A program made the position numbers and the translations under genes. A stretch of 64,000 nucleotides of DNA from Streptantibioticus ferralitis (GTDB lineage Bacteria; Actinomycetota; Actinomycetes; Streptomycetales; Streptomycetaceae). The stretch lies in the NCBI RefSeq assembly GCF_029223525.1, contig NZ_JARHTQ010000001.1, forward strand, positions 434,001-498,000, in the 5' to 3' direction. How positions within the stretch are numbered: the first letter of the stretch is position 1; every line of letters begins with the position of its first letter. This document shows positions 16,329-27,900 of the stretch, one piece after another. The notes beneath the pieces were generated by a model, which was not told the DNA's origin, searched no databases, and was given only the letters and a program-made list of their open reading frames with translations.

Positions 16329-19300
16329 GTGTCGTCACAGTCCCCCAACACATCGAGTGTCTCGACCGACTCTGATGGGCAGGGCAAGAGCCCTGCATCC
16401 GGTTTCGGGCCGAACGAATGGCTCGTCGATGAGATCTACCAGCAGTACCTCCAGGACCCGAACTCGGTAGACCGAGCCTGGTGGGACTTCTTCGCGGACT
16501 ACAAGCCGGGTACCGACACCGGCTCGGCGGTCGCAACGCAGCCGCCGACCGGCGCAGCCGCCCCCGCGGCCCCCGCCCCGGCCGCGCCAACGACGCCGCC
16601 CGCGGCCCCGGCCGCGCCGTCGACGCCGCCCGCGGCCGCCGCCCCGGCGCCCGCCAAGCCCGCCGCTCCGGCCGCCCCGGCTCCGGCTGCCCCCGCACAG
16701 CAGCCGGCCCCGGCCGCCCCCGCGGCGAAGCCCGCGCCCGCCGCGCCCGCGCCGAAGGCCGAGGCCAAGGCGGTGCCGACGGCCGAGGCGCCGGTCGGTC
16801 CGGAGTTCGTCACGCTGCGTGGCCCCTCCGCGGCCGTCGCGAAGAACATGCACGCCAGCCTCGAACTGCCGACGGCGACCAGCGTCCGGGCGATCCCGGT
16901 CAAGCTGCTGTTCGACAACCGCATCGTCATCAACAACCACCTCAAGCGCGCCCGCGGCGGCAAGGTGTCCTTCACGCACATCATCGGCTACGCGATGGTG
17001 CAGGCGCTGAAGGCGATGCCCTCGATGAACTACTCGTTCGCCGAGAAGGACGGCAAGCCGACGCTGGTCAAGCCCGAGCACGTCAACCTGGGCCTGGCCA
17101 TCGACCTGGTCAAGCCGAACGGTGAGCGCCAACTGGTCGTCGCGGCGATCAAGAAGGCCGAGACCCTGAACTTCTTCGAGTTCTGGCAGGCCTACGAGGA
17201 CATCGTCCGCCGCGCCCGGGTCGGCAAGCTGACCATGGACGACTTCACCGGCGTCACCGCCTCGCTGACCAACCCCGGCGGCATCGGCACCGTGCACTCC
17301 GTGCCGCGCCTGATGCCCGGCCAGTCCATGATCATGGGCGTTGGTTCGATGGACTACCCGGCCGAGTTCCAGGGCACCTCCCAGGAGACCCTGAACCGCC
17401 TGGGCATCTCCAAGGTCATGACTCTGACCAGCACCTATGACCACCGGGTGATCCAGGGCGCCGCGTCCGGCGAGTTCCTGCGGATCATGCACCAGCTGCT
17501 GCTGGGCGAGGACGAGTTCTACGACAAGATCTTCGAGTCGCTGCGCATCCCCTACGAGCCGGTCCGCTGGCGCCAGGACATCGACACCGCGCACGACGAC
17601 GACGTCACCAAGGCCGCCCGGGTCTTCGAGCTGATCCACTCCTACCGGGTGCGCGGCCATGTCATGGCCGACACCGACCCGCTGGAGTACAAGCAGCGCA
17701 AGCACCCCGACCTCGACATCATCGAGCACGGGCTGACCCTGTGGGACCTGGAGCGCGAGTTCGCGGTCGGCGGCTTCGCCGGCAAGTCGATGATGAAGCT
17801 GCGCGACATCCTCGGCGTGCTGCGCGACTCGTACTGCCGCACCGTCGGCATCGAGTTCATGCACATCCAGGACCCCAAGCAGCGCAAGTGGATCCAGGAC
17901 CGCGTCGAGCGCCCGCACACCAAGCCGGAGCGCGAGGAGCAGCTGCGCGTCCTGCGCCGGCTGAACGCGGCCGAGGCGTTCGAGACCTTCCTGCAGACCA
18001 AGTACGTCGGTCAGAAGCGCTTCTCGCTGGAGGGCGGCGAGTCCGTCATCCCGCTGCTCGACGCGGTCCTCGACTCCGCGGCCGAGTCGCGGCTGGACGA
18101 GGTCGTCATCGGCATGGCGCACCGCGGCCGCCTCAACGTGCTGGCCAACATCGTCGGCAAGTCGTACGCGCAGATCTTCCGCGAGTTCGAGGGCAATCTC
18201 GACCCGAAGTCGATGCACGGCTCCGGCGACGTGAAGTACCACCTGGGGGCCAACGGCACCTTCACCGGCCTGGACGGCGAGCAGATCAAGGTCTCGCTGG
18301 CCGCCAACCCCTCGCACCTGGAGACCGTCGACCCGGTCGTCGAGGGCATCGCGCGGGCCAAGCAGGACCTCATCGGCAAGGCGGGCACCGACTTCACCGT
18401 CCTGCCGGTGCAGCTGCACGGCGACGCGGCCTTCGCGGGCCAGGGCGTGGTGGCCGAGACGCTCAACATGTCGCAGCTGCGCGGCTACCGCACCGGCGGC
18501 ACCGTGCACATCGTGATCAACAACCAGGTGGGCTTCACCGCTCCCCCGGCCGCCTCCCGCTCGTCGATGTACTGCACCGACGTGGCCCGGATGATCGAGG
18601 CGCCGATCTTCCACGTCAACGGTGACGACCCGGAGGCCGTGGTCCGCGTGGCGCGGCTGGCGTTCGAGTTCCGCCAGGCGTTCAACAAGGACGTCGTCAT
18701 CGACCTGGTCTGCTACCGCCGCCGGGGCCACAACGAGGCCGACAACCCCTCGTTCACCCAGCCGCAGATGTACGACCTGATCGACAAGAAGCGCTCGGTG
18801 CGCAAGCTCTACACCGAGTCGCTGATCGGCCGTGGCGACATCACCCTGGAAGAGGCCGAGCAGGCGCTCCAGGACTACCAGGGCCAGCTGGAGAAGGTCT
18901 TCACCGAGGTCCGCGAGGCCGCCGCCGCACCGGCCGCCGAGGCCGAGGTCCCGGCCGCGCTGCCGGAGTTCCCGGTCAAGCTGGACACCGCGATCTCCCA
19001 GGAGGTCGTCAAGCGGATCGCCGAGTCGCAGGTCAACCTCCCCGAGCACGTCACCGTCCACCCGCGTCTGCTGCCGCAGTTGCAGCGCCGCGCGGCCAGT
19101 GTCGAGGACGGCACGATCGACTGGGCGACGGGCGAGACCCTGGCGTTCGGTTCGCTGCTGATGGAGGGCACCCCGGTCCGGCTCGCCGGCCAGGACTCCC
19201 GGCGCGGCACCTTCGGCCAGCGGCACGCGGTCCTGGTGGACCGGGAGACCGGCGAGGACTACACCCCGCTGCTCTACCTGTCCGAGGACCAGTCGCGGTT

Positions 19301-20165
19301 CATGGTCTACGACTCGCTGCTCAGCGAGTACGCGGCGATGGGCTTCGAGTACGGCTACTCGCTGGCCCGCCCGGACGCGCTGGTGCTGTGGGAGGCCCAG
19401 TTCGGCGACTTCGCCAACGGCGCGCAGAACGTCGTCGACGAGTACATCTCGGCCTCGGAGCAGAAGTGGGGCCAGACCTCCGGCGTCACCCTGCTGCTGC
19501 CGCACGGCTACGAGGGCCAGGGCCCGGACCACTCCTCGGCCCGGATCGAGCGCTACCTCCAACTGTGCGCGCAGAACAACATGACGGTCGCCATGCCGAC
19601 CGTGCCGTCGAACTACTTCCACCTGCTGCGCTGGCAGGTGCACAACCCGCACCACAAGCCGCTGATCGTCTTCACCCCGAAGTCGATGCTGCGTCTGAAG
19701 GCCGCGGCCTCGAAGGTGGAGGAGTTCACCAGCGGCGGCTTCCGCCCGGTGATCGGCGACGACGCGGTGGACCCGGACAAGGTGCGCAAGGTCGTCTTCT
19801 GCTCCGGCAAGGTCTACTACGACCTGCTCGCCGAGCGGACCGCCCGCAAGGCGGAGGACGTGGCGCTGATCCGCATCGAGCGGCTGTACCCGCTGCCCGG
19901 TGAGGAGATCCAGGCCGCGCTGGCGCCGTTCACCAAGGCGCAGAAGTTCGTGTGGGCCCAGGAGGAGCCGGCGAACCAGGGTGCCTGGCCGTTCATCGCG
20001 CTCAACCTGATCGACCACCTGGACCTGGTCCTGGGTGCGGCGCCGGACAACGCGGACCGGCTGCGCCGCGTCTCGCGTCCGACCTCGTCGGCCCCGGCGG
20101 TCGGCTCCGCCAAGCGGCACCAGGCTGAGCAGGCTCAGCTGGTGAACGAGGTCTTCGAGATCTGA
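16329..20165 (+). CDS. kgd: 2-oxoglutarate dehydrogenase E1/E2 hybrid (multifunctional 2-oxoglutarate enzyme)
   Basis: 1278 residues. Actinobacteria fuse an E2 acyltransferase core to the E1 dehydrogenase. Here residues 1-50 carry the conserved [19 protein letters not shown] segment. An extreme Ala/Pro linker follows (about 70-150), then the E2-like domain with DHRVIQG, then E1 with [15 protein letters not shown], the thiamine-diphosphate region NGDDPEAVV, and the C-terminal domain. It oxidatively decarboxylates 2-oxoglutarate in the TCA cycle. The GTG at 16329 is favoured because the conserved SSQSP N-terminus starts there; a GTG at 16302 is in frame. No lipoyl domain is seen, as usual for this family. 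Confidence 0.95.
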   Translation: MSSQSPNTSSVSTDSDGQGKSPASGFGPNEWLVDEIYQQYLQDPNSVDRAWWDFFADYKPGTDTGSAVATQPPTGAAAPAAPAPAAPTTPPAAPAAPSTPPAAAAPAPAKPAAPAAPAPAAPAQQPAPAAPAAKPAPAAPAPKAEAKAVPTAEAPVGPEFVTLRGPSAAVAKNMHASLELPTATSVRAIPVKLLFDNRIVINNHLKRARGGKVSFTHIIGYAMVQALKAMPSMNYSFAEKDGKPTLVKPEHVNLGLAIDLVKPNGERQLVVAAIKKAETLNFFEFWQAYEDIVRRARVGKLTMDDFTGVTASLTNPGGIGTVHSVPRLMPGQSMIMGVGSMDYPAEFQGTSQETLNRLGISKVMTLTSTYDHRVIQGAASGEFLRIMHQLLLGEDEFYDKIFESLRIPYEPVRWRQDIDTAHDDDVTKAARVFELIHSYRVRGHVMADTDPLEYKQRKHPDLDIIEHGLTLWDLEREFAVGGFAGKSMMKLRDILGVLRDSYCRTVGIEFMHIQDPKQRKWIQDRVERPHTKPEREEQLRVLRRLNAAEAFETFLQTKYVGQKRFSLEGGESVIPLLDAVLDSAAESRLDEVVIGMAHRGRLNVLANIVGKSYAQIFREFEGNLDPKSMHGSGDVKYHLGANGTFTGLDGEQIKVSLAANPSHLETVDPVVEGIARAKQDLIGKAGTDFTVLPVQLHGDAAFAGQGVVAETLNMSQLRGYRTGGTVHIVINNQVGFTAPPAASRSSMYCTDVARMIEAPIFHVNGDDPEAVVRVARLAFEFRQAFNKDVVIDLVCYRRRGHNEADNPSFTQPQMYDLIDKKRSVRKLYTESLIGRGDITLEEAEQALQDYQGQLEKVFTEVREAAAAPAAEAEVPAALPEFPVKLDTAISQEVVKRIAESQVNLPEHVTVHPRLLPQLQRRAASVEDGTIDWATGETLAFGSLLMEGTPVRLAGQDSRRGTFGQRHAVLVDRETGEDYTPLLYLSEDQSRFMVYDSLLSEYAAMGFEYGYSLARPDALVLWEAQFGDFANGAQNVVDEYISASEQKWGQTSGVTLLLPHGYEGQGPDHSSARIERYLQLCAQNNMTVAMPTVPSNYFHLLRWQVHNPHHKPLIVFTPKSMLRLKAAASKVEEFTSGGFRPVIGDDAVDPDKVRKVVFCSGKVYYDLLAERTARKAEDVALIRIERLYPLPGEEIQAALAPFTKAQKFVWAQEEPANQGAWPFIALNLIDHLDLVLGAAPDNADRLRRVSRPTSSAPAVGSAKRHQAEQAQLVNEVFEI

Positions 20166-20194
20166 CGCCTCCCGCTGAGGGTTTGACGGTTCAA

Positions 20195-20239
20195 CGCCCC
20201 GGCCCCCGCTGCTCGTTCAGCGGGGGCCGGGGCGTTTTT
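20195..20239 (+). terminator. Strong rho-independent terminator after kgd
   Basis: A 16-17 bp GC stem (CGCCCCGGCCCCCGCTG facing CAGCGGGGGCCGGGGCG) with a 6-base loop, then TTTTT. It separates kgd from the convergent minus-strand cluster. Confidence 0.93.
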
Positions 20240-20334
20240 CGTTGGCCGGGGTGGGTTGTGACACCGCCGGTCCCCGCCGTTGGGGTTGCTTCCCTGGGGG
20301 TCTGGGGGCTTGCCCCAAGGAGAGACCTGCCGCC

Positions 20335-23322
20335 TCAGTTGGGCTGGGGCTCGAAGTCCCAGTAAGGCCGTTCCCGACGTCGAACGGCCATCGTGTGCGG
20401 GTGCTGGGCGCCCAGCGTCTCGCTAAGTTGCTGGAGGGCCTCGCCTTCCAGCTTCGCCGCCTCCTGCGAGCGGCGCAGCGAGCGCAGGTCGTCCGCGAGC
20501 GCCGCCTTGCAGGACAGGGTCAGCGGATGGGTGTCGCCGAGCACCGCCTTGGCCAGCTCCAGGTTCTCCCGGCTGAGCCGCAGCGCGCCCTCCTCGTCAC
20601 CGGCGAGGTTGCGGGCACCGGAGGTGTTGAGGGCGCAGCCCAGCGTCCAGGGATGGTCCTGGCCGACGGCCCGGGCCATCTCGTGCCAGCAGCGCTCGGC
20701 GTTCGCCAACGCCTCGTCCCGCTCGCCGTACTCCCACAGCACCAGGCCGACGTTGCCCGTGGTGCCGATCGCATACGGGTGGTCCTTGCCGACCAGTGCC
20801 TGGTACCGCTCGGCGACTGCGGTGGCCAGTTCGCGGGCGTGGTCGAGGTCGCCGTGCGCGCGCAGGAAGGTCGCGTAGTCGGCCTGCACCATCAAGGTGT
20901 CGGGGTGGCGCGGCCCCTGCGTCTGCTGGAAGCGCTCCACCACGCTGCGCATCAGCGCCTCGGCCGCGGGCACCGCCCCTGAACGCCGCATGCACAGCGC
21001 CAGGTTGAGTTCGGCGCGCATGGTCTGCGGGTTGAACTGGTCCATGACCTGGCGGTGCAGCCGTACGTTCTGTTCCTGCCGGGACATCGCCTCCGCGAAC
21101 CGGCCGAGCAGCCGCAGCGTCCACGCGTACTGCAGACCGGAGTGCAGGGTGAGGTGGTGGCGCGGGTGCAGTAGCCGGTCCCTGATGCGCAGGTTGACGC
21201 CGTGCAGGTCCAGCGCCTCCTGGTAGCGGCCGAGCAGTCCCAGTGCCAGGGCCAGGTTGCCGCGGTCCTGCTGGGTACGCGGTGCCTCCTCGCCGAGCAG
21301 CCGGGTGTAGACCGCCACCGAGGCGGCGTAGAGCTGGCGGGCCTCCTCGTAGGAGCCGAGCGCCATCATGCTGCCGCCCAGGCTGTTCTGGGCCCAGAGC
21401 AGCTCGGGGTCGTCGGGCTCGCGTACCGCGGCGAGTTCCTCGACCGCCGCCCGGCCCAGCGCTTCGGCCTCCCGGTAGCGACCGCAGCGCCGCAGCATGT
21501 TGGCGTGCATGCGGTTCAGCTCCAGCAGCGCCGGGTCGTGCGGCGGCAGCGCGGCCCGCCAGCGGGCGACGGTCAGTTCGCACAGCCGCAGGCCGGTGCT
21601 GTTCTCCCCGCGCAGCTTCAGATACTGCAGGCAGTTGAGGATCAGCTGGCGGACGTCCTGCTCGGTGCTGTCCAGCGCGCCCGAGGTCTCCAGGTGCGGG
21701 ATCAGCTGCGCGTAGCGGGCCCACTCGCGGGTGTCGCCGGGGCTGCGCGGATCGGCGCCCGCGAGGACCCGGCAGGCGGTGGCCGACAGTTCGTCGCGCT
21801 CCGCCTCGGACAGGTTGCTGAGCAGGAAACCGTGGTAGAGCCGGTGCATCTGCACGGTGTCGACGACCGGGTCCTGCTCCGGGGTCTCCACGTAGTCCAT
21901 GCGGACCGCGGTGGACTCCGAGAGCCGGCGCAGCGCGGTGTGCCAGCGGATCTGGTCGGCGGCCAGCGCCGCGAGATGTTCCGGCAGGTCGGAGGGGCGG
22001 GCGGTCTGGATCAGCCGTACCGGGATGGCGTCGGGCGCGAAGAACGCGAAGAGCTGCAGCAGCTCGGTGGCCTCCGGGCTGCGCTCGGAGAGCGTGTTGA
22101 GCGTTATCGACCAGCTCGTCTGGAAGCCCATCGAGTAGTCGGGGGAGATCCGGATGGCGATCTGGCTGGGGCTGCCGCGCCGGATGAGGTCGACGTAGTC
22201 CTTGACGGACATCGAGTTGGTGGACAGCCATGCCGAGGTCTGCGCCAGCAGCAGCGGCAAGTCCTGTACCGCGTCGGCGAGTTGGTCGGCCTCTTCGGCG
22301 GTCAGCCGTTCGGCGCGACGGCGGGCGTAGGCGATGGACTCGACCCGCTCGAAGGGGCGGACCTCGATCTCCGAGACGGTTCCGGTCGCCGCCCAGTCCT
22401 GGGTGAGGGTGGTGAGCAGGACGTGCCCGTTGCCTTCCGGCAGCAGGTCCTCGATCTGCTCCATGTCATCTGCGCTGTCGAAGATCACCAGCCATTTGCG
22501 GTACGGGGTGCCGGTGCGCAGCGCCTCGTGGACGGCGCGGATGCGGTCGCCGAGCTCGGTGCCGGTCTCCAGGCCGAGCCGCGGGGCGAGGGCGGCGAAC
22601 TGCTCGCGGGCGGTGGCCCGGAATCCGGCGCTCACCCACCACACGATGTCGTAGTCGTTGGCGAAGCGGTGCGCGTACTCGGCGGCGATCTGCGACTTGC
22701 CGACCCCGGAGATCCCACGCAGCGAGCACCGCGCGCCGCCGCGACCGCCCGCGGTGAAACGCTCGTGCAGCGTCTCCAGCGCGGTGTCCCGCCCGGTGAA
22801 GCGGACGTTGCGGCGCGGCAGGCTCCACACCGCGGGCGGGTCGTTGGGGAACCGCGGCGCCGCCGGATCGGGTTCGCCGTCGGGGGCCACGTCGCCGTCG
22901 ATGCCGAGGCGCCGCATGATCCTGCGCTGCGCCTCGCGCGAGTCGAGGTCGCGCAGATCGACCGGGCTGAGCGGGGCGGCGGTGGGCGGCAGCGCCCGGG
23001 TGGCGACACTGACCGCGGCGAACCGGTCGGTGTGCGGCGGTACGACGCTGTGCAGAGCGTCGGTCCATTCCGCGTCACTGCGCGGGCCGAGCGAGAAGTA
23101 CCAGTCGTCGAGGACCAGCAGCACCCGTCCCGGAGACATCAACAGGTTGCCGAGCGCTTCGGCGAGCGGCATCTCGACCGGCGGGTCCCAGCGCAGCATC
23201 GCCGTGCCGTGGCCCTGCCGTTCCAGCCGGTGCGCGATCCAGGCCGCCCAGGGCCGGTTGAATCCCGCGTAGCTGATGGTGAAGTGCTCGCGGGGGCCGC
23301 GGACCTGCGTCTGCTCGGCCAT
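20335..23322 (-). CDS. fxsT: TIR-NB-ARC-TPR protein of FxSxx-COOH system (FxsT type)
   Basis: 995 residues. An N-terminal TIR-like domain (about 13-130, HFTISYAGFNRPWAAWIA) is followed by an NB-ARC ATPase with P-loop GISGVGKSQIAAEYAHRF near 200 and Walker B LVIFDSAD near 280. A long array of TPR-type helical repeats fills about 560-980 (for example RYREAEALGRAAVEE and SYEEARQLYAASVAVY). This is the architecture of FxsT in FxSxx-COOH systems and of NLR-like conflict proteins. The TPRs would sense, the NB-ARC switch and the TIR act. AGGGAG lies 8 bases before the ATG. It is the last gene of the cluster, 27 bases after fxsB. Whether the TIR is enzymatically active is unknown. Confidence 0.9.
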   Translation of the reverse strand: MAEQTQVRGPREHFTISYAGFNRPWAAWIAHRLERQGHGTAMLRWDPPVEMPLAEALGNLLMSPGRVLLVLDDWYFSLGPRSDAEWTDALHSVVPPHTDRFAAVSVATRALPPTAAPLSPVDLRDLDSREAQRRIMRRLGIDGDVAPDGEPDPAAPRFPNDPPAVWSLPRRNVRFTGRDTALETLHERFTAGGRGGARCSLRGISGVGKSQIAAEYAHRFANDYDIVWWVSAGFRATAREQFAALAPRLGLETGTELGDRIRAVHEALRTGTPYRKWLVIFDSADDMEQIEDLLPEGNGHVLLTTLTQDWAATGTVSEIEVRPFERVESIAYARRRAERLTAEEADQLADAVQDLPLLLAQTSAWLSTNSMSVKDYVDLIRRGSPSQIAIRISPDYSMGFQTSWSITLNTLSERSPEATELLQLFAFFAPDAIPVRLIQTARPSDLPEHLAALAADQIRWHTALRRLSESTAVRMDYVETPEQDPVVDTVQMHRLYHGFLLSNLSEAERDELSATACRVLAGADPRSPGDTREWARYAQLIPHLETSGALDSTEQDVRQLILNCLQYLKLRGENSTGLRLCELTVARWRAALPPHDPALLELNRMHANMLRRCGRYREAEALGRAAVEELAAVREPDDPELLWAQNSLGGSMMALGSYEEARQLYAASVAVYTRLLGEEAPRTQQDRGNLALALGLLGRYQEALDLHGVNLRIRDRLLHPRHHLTLHSGLQYAWTLRLLGRFAEAMSRQEQNVRLHRQVMDQFNPQTMRAELNLALCMRRSGAVPAAEALMRSVVERFQQTQGPRHPDTLMVQADYATFLRAHGDLDHARELATAVAERYQALVGKDHPYAIGTTGNVGLVLWEYGERDEALANAERCWHEMARAVGQDHPWTLGCALNTSGARNLAGDEEGALRLSRENLELAKAVLGDTHPLTLSCKAALADDLRSLRRSQEAAKLEGEALQQLSETLGAQHPHTMAVRRRERPYWDFEPQPN

Positions 23323-23349
23323 ACGACCGTCTCCCTCTGCCTCTTGACC

Positions 23350-24636
23350 CTACGACCTGAAACCCTTGTCCGCCTGGGAAAATGACCCCCTGTCAGGCAG
23401 CGTAACGGAATCGCGGGACGGAAGTGCCGCATCGAGCCGACGTGCGATGTGCCGGATCAGATGCTCCAGATCGGCGCAGTACACCGAGGGATGGCGGAAT
23501 CCGCTGCCGACGCGGTACCGGTGCGTGTAGTTGCCGCCGCCGCACACCCGCACCACGGGACACCTCCGGCAGGTGGCGGCGAGACCGTCGGCGCCGAGCT
23601 GCCTGGCGGCCACCCCGGGGTGGTCGAGGGCCTGGTCGAAGGTGTGGTGGAAGACGTCGAGGCCGGTCGCGGGGGCGTGCTCGTACGCGGTCTTGAGCGA
23701 GTCGACCTGTTCGATGGCCCCGTCGGTGTCGACGACGAGCGCGGCGCTCGGTGACAGACCCACCGACTCCGTGGTGCTCGGCAGGCCGAGCAGCAGCGCG
23801 ATGATCTCGGTGAACAACCGGATCCGCAGGTGCGGTCCGTCCGGCCGCCCGTCCCACCACAGGTCGAAGACGGTGGCCAGCCAGTCGCCGTACGGCACGG
23901 CACGGGCGGTCCGCGGCGCACCGGTCGGCAACCCCGGTGGCGGGGTCGACCAGTTGGCGTGTGGCAGCAGCAGGTCGAGGCTGGGCGGACGCAGGGCGGC
24001 CAGCGAGTGGTAGACCTTCGCCGGATCGGTGGCCAGGTCGATGGTGCACAGCAGCCCGGCGTACTGGTCCGGGCGGTCGGCGAGCAGCCGCGCGGCGCGG
24101 GAGGCGGCGGGCCAGGAGGAGCGTCCGGCATGGTCCGTACGGCGGGAGTTGAGCGCGGCCGTACCGCCGTCGAGGCTCAGCCCGACCCGGATCCGCGCGG
24201 CGCTGAGCCGCTCCAGCGTGCGGTCGGTGAGCAGGGTGCCGTTGGTCTGTACGGTGATGTGCGCCGTACAGCCCGCCGGAAGCGCCGAGCGTACGGCGTC
24301 CGCGTACTCGAGTACCGTGCCGGGGCCGGTCATCAGCGGTTCTCCGCCGTGCATGTCCACCCGGATCTCGGCCAGTTCGTGCCGGTGCACGTGCTCGGCG
24401 ATCCGCTCGGCGGTGCGGCGCATGGTGGCGGCGGCGGTGCGCGCCGGGCGGTCCCGCCAACTGCGGTCACGTCCCTGGTAGATGTAGCAGTAGGTGCAGG
24501 CCAGGTTGCAGCGGCTGTGCACCTTCAGCACGAACTGCCGCAAGGGGACCGGCCGCCTGCCCGCCGCACGCAGTGCCGGTACGTCGAGTGCGGTGAGGGG
24601 CCAGGGGGCGAAGGCTGATCCGTCGACCTCACTCAT
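23350..24636 (-). CDS. fxsB: FxsB-family radical SAM/SPASM cyclophane-forming peptide maturase
   Basis: 428 residues. The radical SAM cluster motif CNLACTYC uses Cys43, Cys47 and Cys50 within HSRCNLACTYCYIYQ. The C-terminal SPASM-like region has CRRCPVVRVCGGGNYTHRY, then a late VYCADLEHLIRHI. These features match FxsB enzymes, which link an aromatic side chain to a nearby residue in a precursor peptide. The ATG at 24636 is used because similarity starts there; the frame continues upstream over the peptide gene in a shadow reading. The Shine-Dalgarno is weak. It follows the candidate precursor gene by 97 bases, as in known precursor-maturase pairs. Confidence 0.92.
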   Translation of the reverse strand: MSEVDGSAFAPWPLTALDVPALRAAGRRPVPLRQFVLKVHSRCNLACTYCYIYQGRDRSWRDRPARTAAATMRRTAERIAEHVHRHELAEIRVDMHGGEPLMTGPGTVLEYADAVRSALPAGCTAHITVQTNGTLLTDRTLERLSAARIRVGLSLDGGTAALNSRRTDHAGRSSWPAASRAARLLADRPDQYAGLLCTIDLATDPAKVYHSLAALRPPSLDLLLPHANWSTPPPGLPTGAPRTARAVPYGDWLATVFDLWWDGRPDGPHLRIRLFTEIIALLLGLPSTTESVGLSPSAALVVDTDGAIEQVDSLKTAYEHAPATGLDVFHHTFDQALDHPGVAARQLGADGLAATCRRCPVVRVCGGGNYTHRYRVGSGFRHPSVYCADLEHLIRHIARRLDAALPSRDSVTLPDRGSFSQADKGFRS

Positions 24637-24733
24637 GAAACGTGCATGGCCGCAATGCGGTTGCCGCAAACGTATTCGACCGACAACTGACCGATTCCCC
24701 CCGCACGCCACCCCGACAAGGGCCGGAAAGTGA

Positions 24734-24949
24734 TCAGACGCTGGGCGAGTCCTCGTGGTATGCGACAGCCTCCCCGGCGTGCCGCGCTCTGCCGCGCAGC
24801 CCGGCGAGCACCGCGCCCAGCACCGGATGGGCGGTACGTTCGGCGAGATCGTCGACGTCGGCACCGCCGTAGTCGGGCAGCGGCTGCCGACCCGCATCGC
24901 CACTGCGTGTGTCCGAAGGACGGCCCCCGGGCCCCCAACCGTTGATCAC
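24734..24949 (-). CDS. Candidate FxsA-like RiPP precursor with non-canonical C-terminus
   Basis: 71 residues, GTG start at 24949 overlapping the stop of the SAV_2336-type gene (GTGA), with GAGGA 6 bases upstream. The middle (about 24-52, LPDYGGADVDDLAERT then HPVLGAVLAGLR) resembles the helical recognition region of FxsA leaders (L-x-D-x-x-G-x-x-L-x-x-L). Classical FxsA peptides end in F-x-S-x-x. This one ends VAYHEDSPSV, with no Phe; Tyr64 and His65 are the only aromatic residues near the end, so a Tyr-x-Glu or His-x-Asp crosslink could replace Phe-x-Ser. Position directly before fxsB supports the call. The product is untested. Confidence 0.68.
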   Translation of the reverse strand: MINGWGPGGRPSDTRSGDAGRQPLPDYGGADVDDLAERTAHPVLGAVLAGLRGRARHAGEAVAYHEDSPSV

Positions 24950-27900
24950 TCCGGTTCCTCCAACGCCAGCATCCGCTCCCGGGTGGAGCGGGCCTGCGGT
25001 CCCCCGGCCGCCCCGGAACGCTGCCACAACTCCCATGCGGTGCGGTAGGCCTCCAGTGCCCTGGCCCGCCCCGCCGTGCGCTCCAGTACGGTGCCGCGCT
25101 GATGGTACGCCTGGGCGGCGAGCAGCAGTTCACCCGCGCGCAGCGCGCTCTCCGCCGCGCGGCGGAACGACTGCGCCGCCTGGTCCCGTTTCCCCGCCGC
25201 GCCGGGCCCCTCCGCGAGCTCCAGCAGCACCCCGCCGTGCTCCAGCCAGGCCCGGGCCGCCACCGCGTCCCCGGTGCCGGAGGGCTGCTGCCGTGTCTCC
25301 TGGGCACCGCGGGCGGCACGCTCCAGTATCCACTCGGCCTCGTACAGGTCCGTCTGGGCGCCGCCCGCCGCCCGCCGCCCGCGAAGCGCCCGCCCGAACA
25401 GCAGGCGCCGCTCGGCGAGCAGTGGATGGCTCTCCGGTGTCTGTGCGAGCGCCTCGCGCAGCACCCGTACCGCGTCCGTGGCGACCGCCAGTCCGCCGCC
25501 CAGCGCCGCCCACTCCACCAGTACCCTGCCGCGTTCCACCAGCAGTTGGGCACGGTCCGGGTCGTCGATGGGCACCAGGCGCTGGGCGCGGGCGAACGCC
25601 CGGTCGGCGGCGGTCAGTTCCGCGGTGTCTGCGGTGTGCGTGTAGCGCGCTTCATGGGCCCGGCCGAGCCGCCGCAGACACTCCAGCGTCAGCTCCGGCT
25701 GGTCCGGCAGCGCGTCGGCCACCGCCAGCGCCCGGCGCAGCTCGGCCAGCGCGTCCGCCGCGCCCGGGTCACCGGCGGCCGCGGCGCGGGCGGCGGCCAA
25801 CTGCAGCAGCACCTGGCAGACGAACGGCGACGGGTCCGGCGCGGCGCCGGTCCCGGCCACCGCCTCGAAGTCGGCGACCGCGCGCAGTGCCAGCGAACGC
25901 GCCTCGTCCGCGGCGCCCCGCAGCGCGGCGTCGCCGGACAGTGCGAGCAGCAGCCCGCCCCTGGCCACCTGGGCCTCGTCCGGCAGCGGTTCACGGTACG
26001 GCCAGGAACCCAGTACCTCGTCGAGCCGCAGCGCGGCGCCGATCAGCAGATGGCGGTCGCCACTGAGGGCGTACCGTTCCTTGGCCACCTCGACTCCGCA
26101 CAGCTGCGCCTCCAGCACCCCGTGCGGCTCGCCGCGCAGCAGCCGGTGGGACCGCTCCAGGCTGTCGGCGGCCTCGGCCAGCAGCTGGCCCTTGCGCTCG
26201 GGCCGCTCCTGCTGTCCGGCCGCCGCCCGCAGCACCCGGCCGAGCACGAGATGGGCGCGGGCGGCGTCCGCGGCGAGCACCCCCGCGTCGGCGTCGTACT
26301 CGGTCGCCAGCCGTGCGTTCTGCTCGGCCTCCGCCAGCGCGCCGTCGCCCTGCCCGCTCTCCCACAGGCTCAGCAGGCACTCGGCGAGCAGCGTCCGCAA
26401 CGGCACGGTCCGGCGCGGCAGTCGGTCGTCGGCGGGCGCGGTGCGCAGCAGGCGTATCGCCTCCCACAGGTCACGGATGGTGCCGTGCTCCTGGAAGCGG
26501 ATCAGCCGGTCGCGGGCGGTGTCCACCACCCGCCCCTGGTGGCCGATGAAGACCCCGCCGGGTGGTGTCACGGCGGCCTGCGGGCCGGTGTCCGAGGGAA
26601 GGTCGGTCTCGACGGGACCGACTCCGCCCGGCTGGAAGCGGCGCAGCACCTTCCGCGGCACCTCGGCGAACGGTGTGGGTACCGGTACGGTGCCGAACTC
26701 TCCGGAGTCGCCGGGACCGGCCCCGCCGGAGAGGTAACCCACCACCATCGCGGGGAAGTTGCGGGCCCGCCGTCCGAAGACCCGTTCCACGTACAGCGAG
26801 CAGTGCTTGAGGACCAGCGATGCCTCGCCGAGCCCGAGCCTGCGCAGCAGCACGTCCTGCACGCCGGGGGCGAACTCGTACCAGGGTCCGCCGTCGCGGC
26901 GCCCGCCGTCCTCGAAGGCGGCCTCGCGGATCTGCTCCTCCTGTCGTAGCAGCAGACCGCTCAGCAGCACCTCGGCCATCTCGACCGGGCCGGTCTGCGG
27001 CACCATCGCCCGCTGTACGAGCTGCATCACGGGGTAGGCGAGCGGGGCCGCCGACAGGTACACGGCCAGATGCTGGGCGGCCGGGGAGGCGACCGCCTGG
27101 AACTCCTGGACCAGTTGTTCCGCCGTGCGCTGGGTGAACTGCCGTTGTCCGGGGGCGCCTTCGTGGCGGTCGTGCACCCAGGCGGCCGAGGCGTCCAGCG
27201 CGGAAGGCGCGGTTCCGGAAACCGCCCGCGCCCAGGCACCGAGTGCCGCGCGGGTGGGTGCCAGCACCGGAACGGCCAGCGCCCCGGGCGCCCGCGGCTG
27301 CGATCGGCGGCGGCGCGGTACGAAGTCGAGCCGCCCGCCCGCCCCGCCCGCGCCGCGCAGCAGGCCGGGCTCGGCCGGCAGCAGCGTGCGCGGCCACATC
27401 CGCTGCGGCAGCGGCTGGAGGACGGCGACCGGTCCGGTGCGCGCGAAGCGGTGCAGCAGCCGTTGGGTGACGCCGCCCCGCCACAGCGCACCGGAGCAGT
27501 CACTGAGCAACAGGGTGACCGTACGCCCGGTCGGATCGCGCAACTGGTCGGCGGAGGCCAGCGGTTCACCGCCGCCACGGCCCGCCGAGACTCCCGGCTG
27601 GCCGTCGGGGCGCGGGCGCAGGTACTGGACCGAGACATCGCGGAAGGCGCCGACCTGTTCACAGACCGTTCGCAGTTCCTGGAGCATCTGGTCCCAGACC
27701 ACCATGGACGGCGAGTCGTCCATGATCAGCAGCAGCGCCGCCTCCCTGCGCCGTACCTCCTCGAAGACCGGCATGATCTGTCCGCTGCGGGCGCTGGTTT
27801 CGGCGGTCGCCGTCTCGTCCAGCGCACCGCGCACCGGCTGGACCCGCGGCCGGTACCGCTGCAACGGCCGCAGCGCGCGCTCCAGCGGCAGCAGTCCCGG

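Noticed and set aside
16335..20120. A 1261-codon open frame antisense to kgd
   Set aside because: Shadow frame produced by high third-position GC. The plus-strand frame has all E1/E2 motifs; the antisense product is low-complexity without domains.
21202..23385. Long plus-strand frames opposite the TIR-NB-ARC-TPR gene, and likewise at 25102-26949 and 27070-28956
   Set aside because: Compositional shadows of the minus-strand genes; none has a ribosome site or a recognisable domain.
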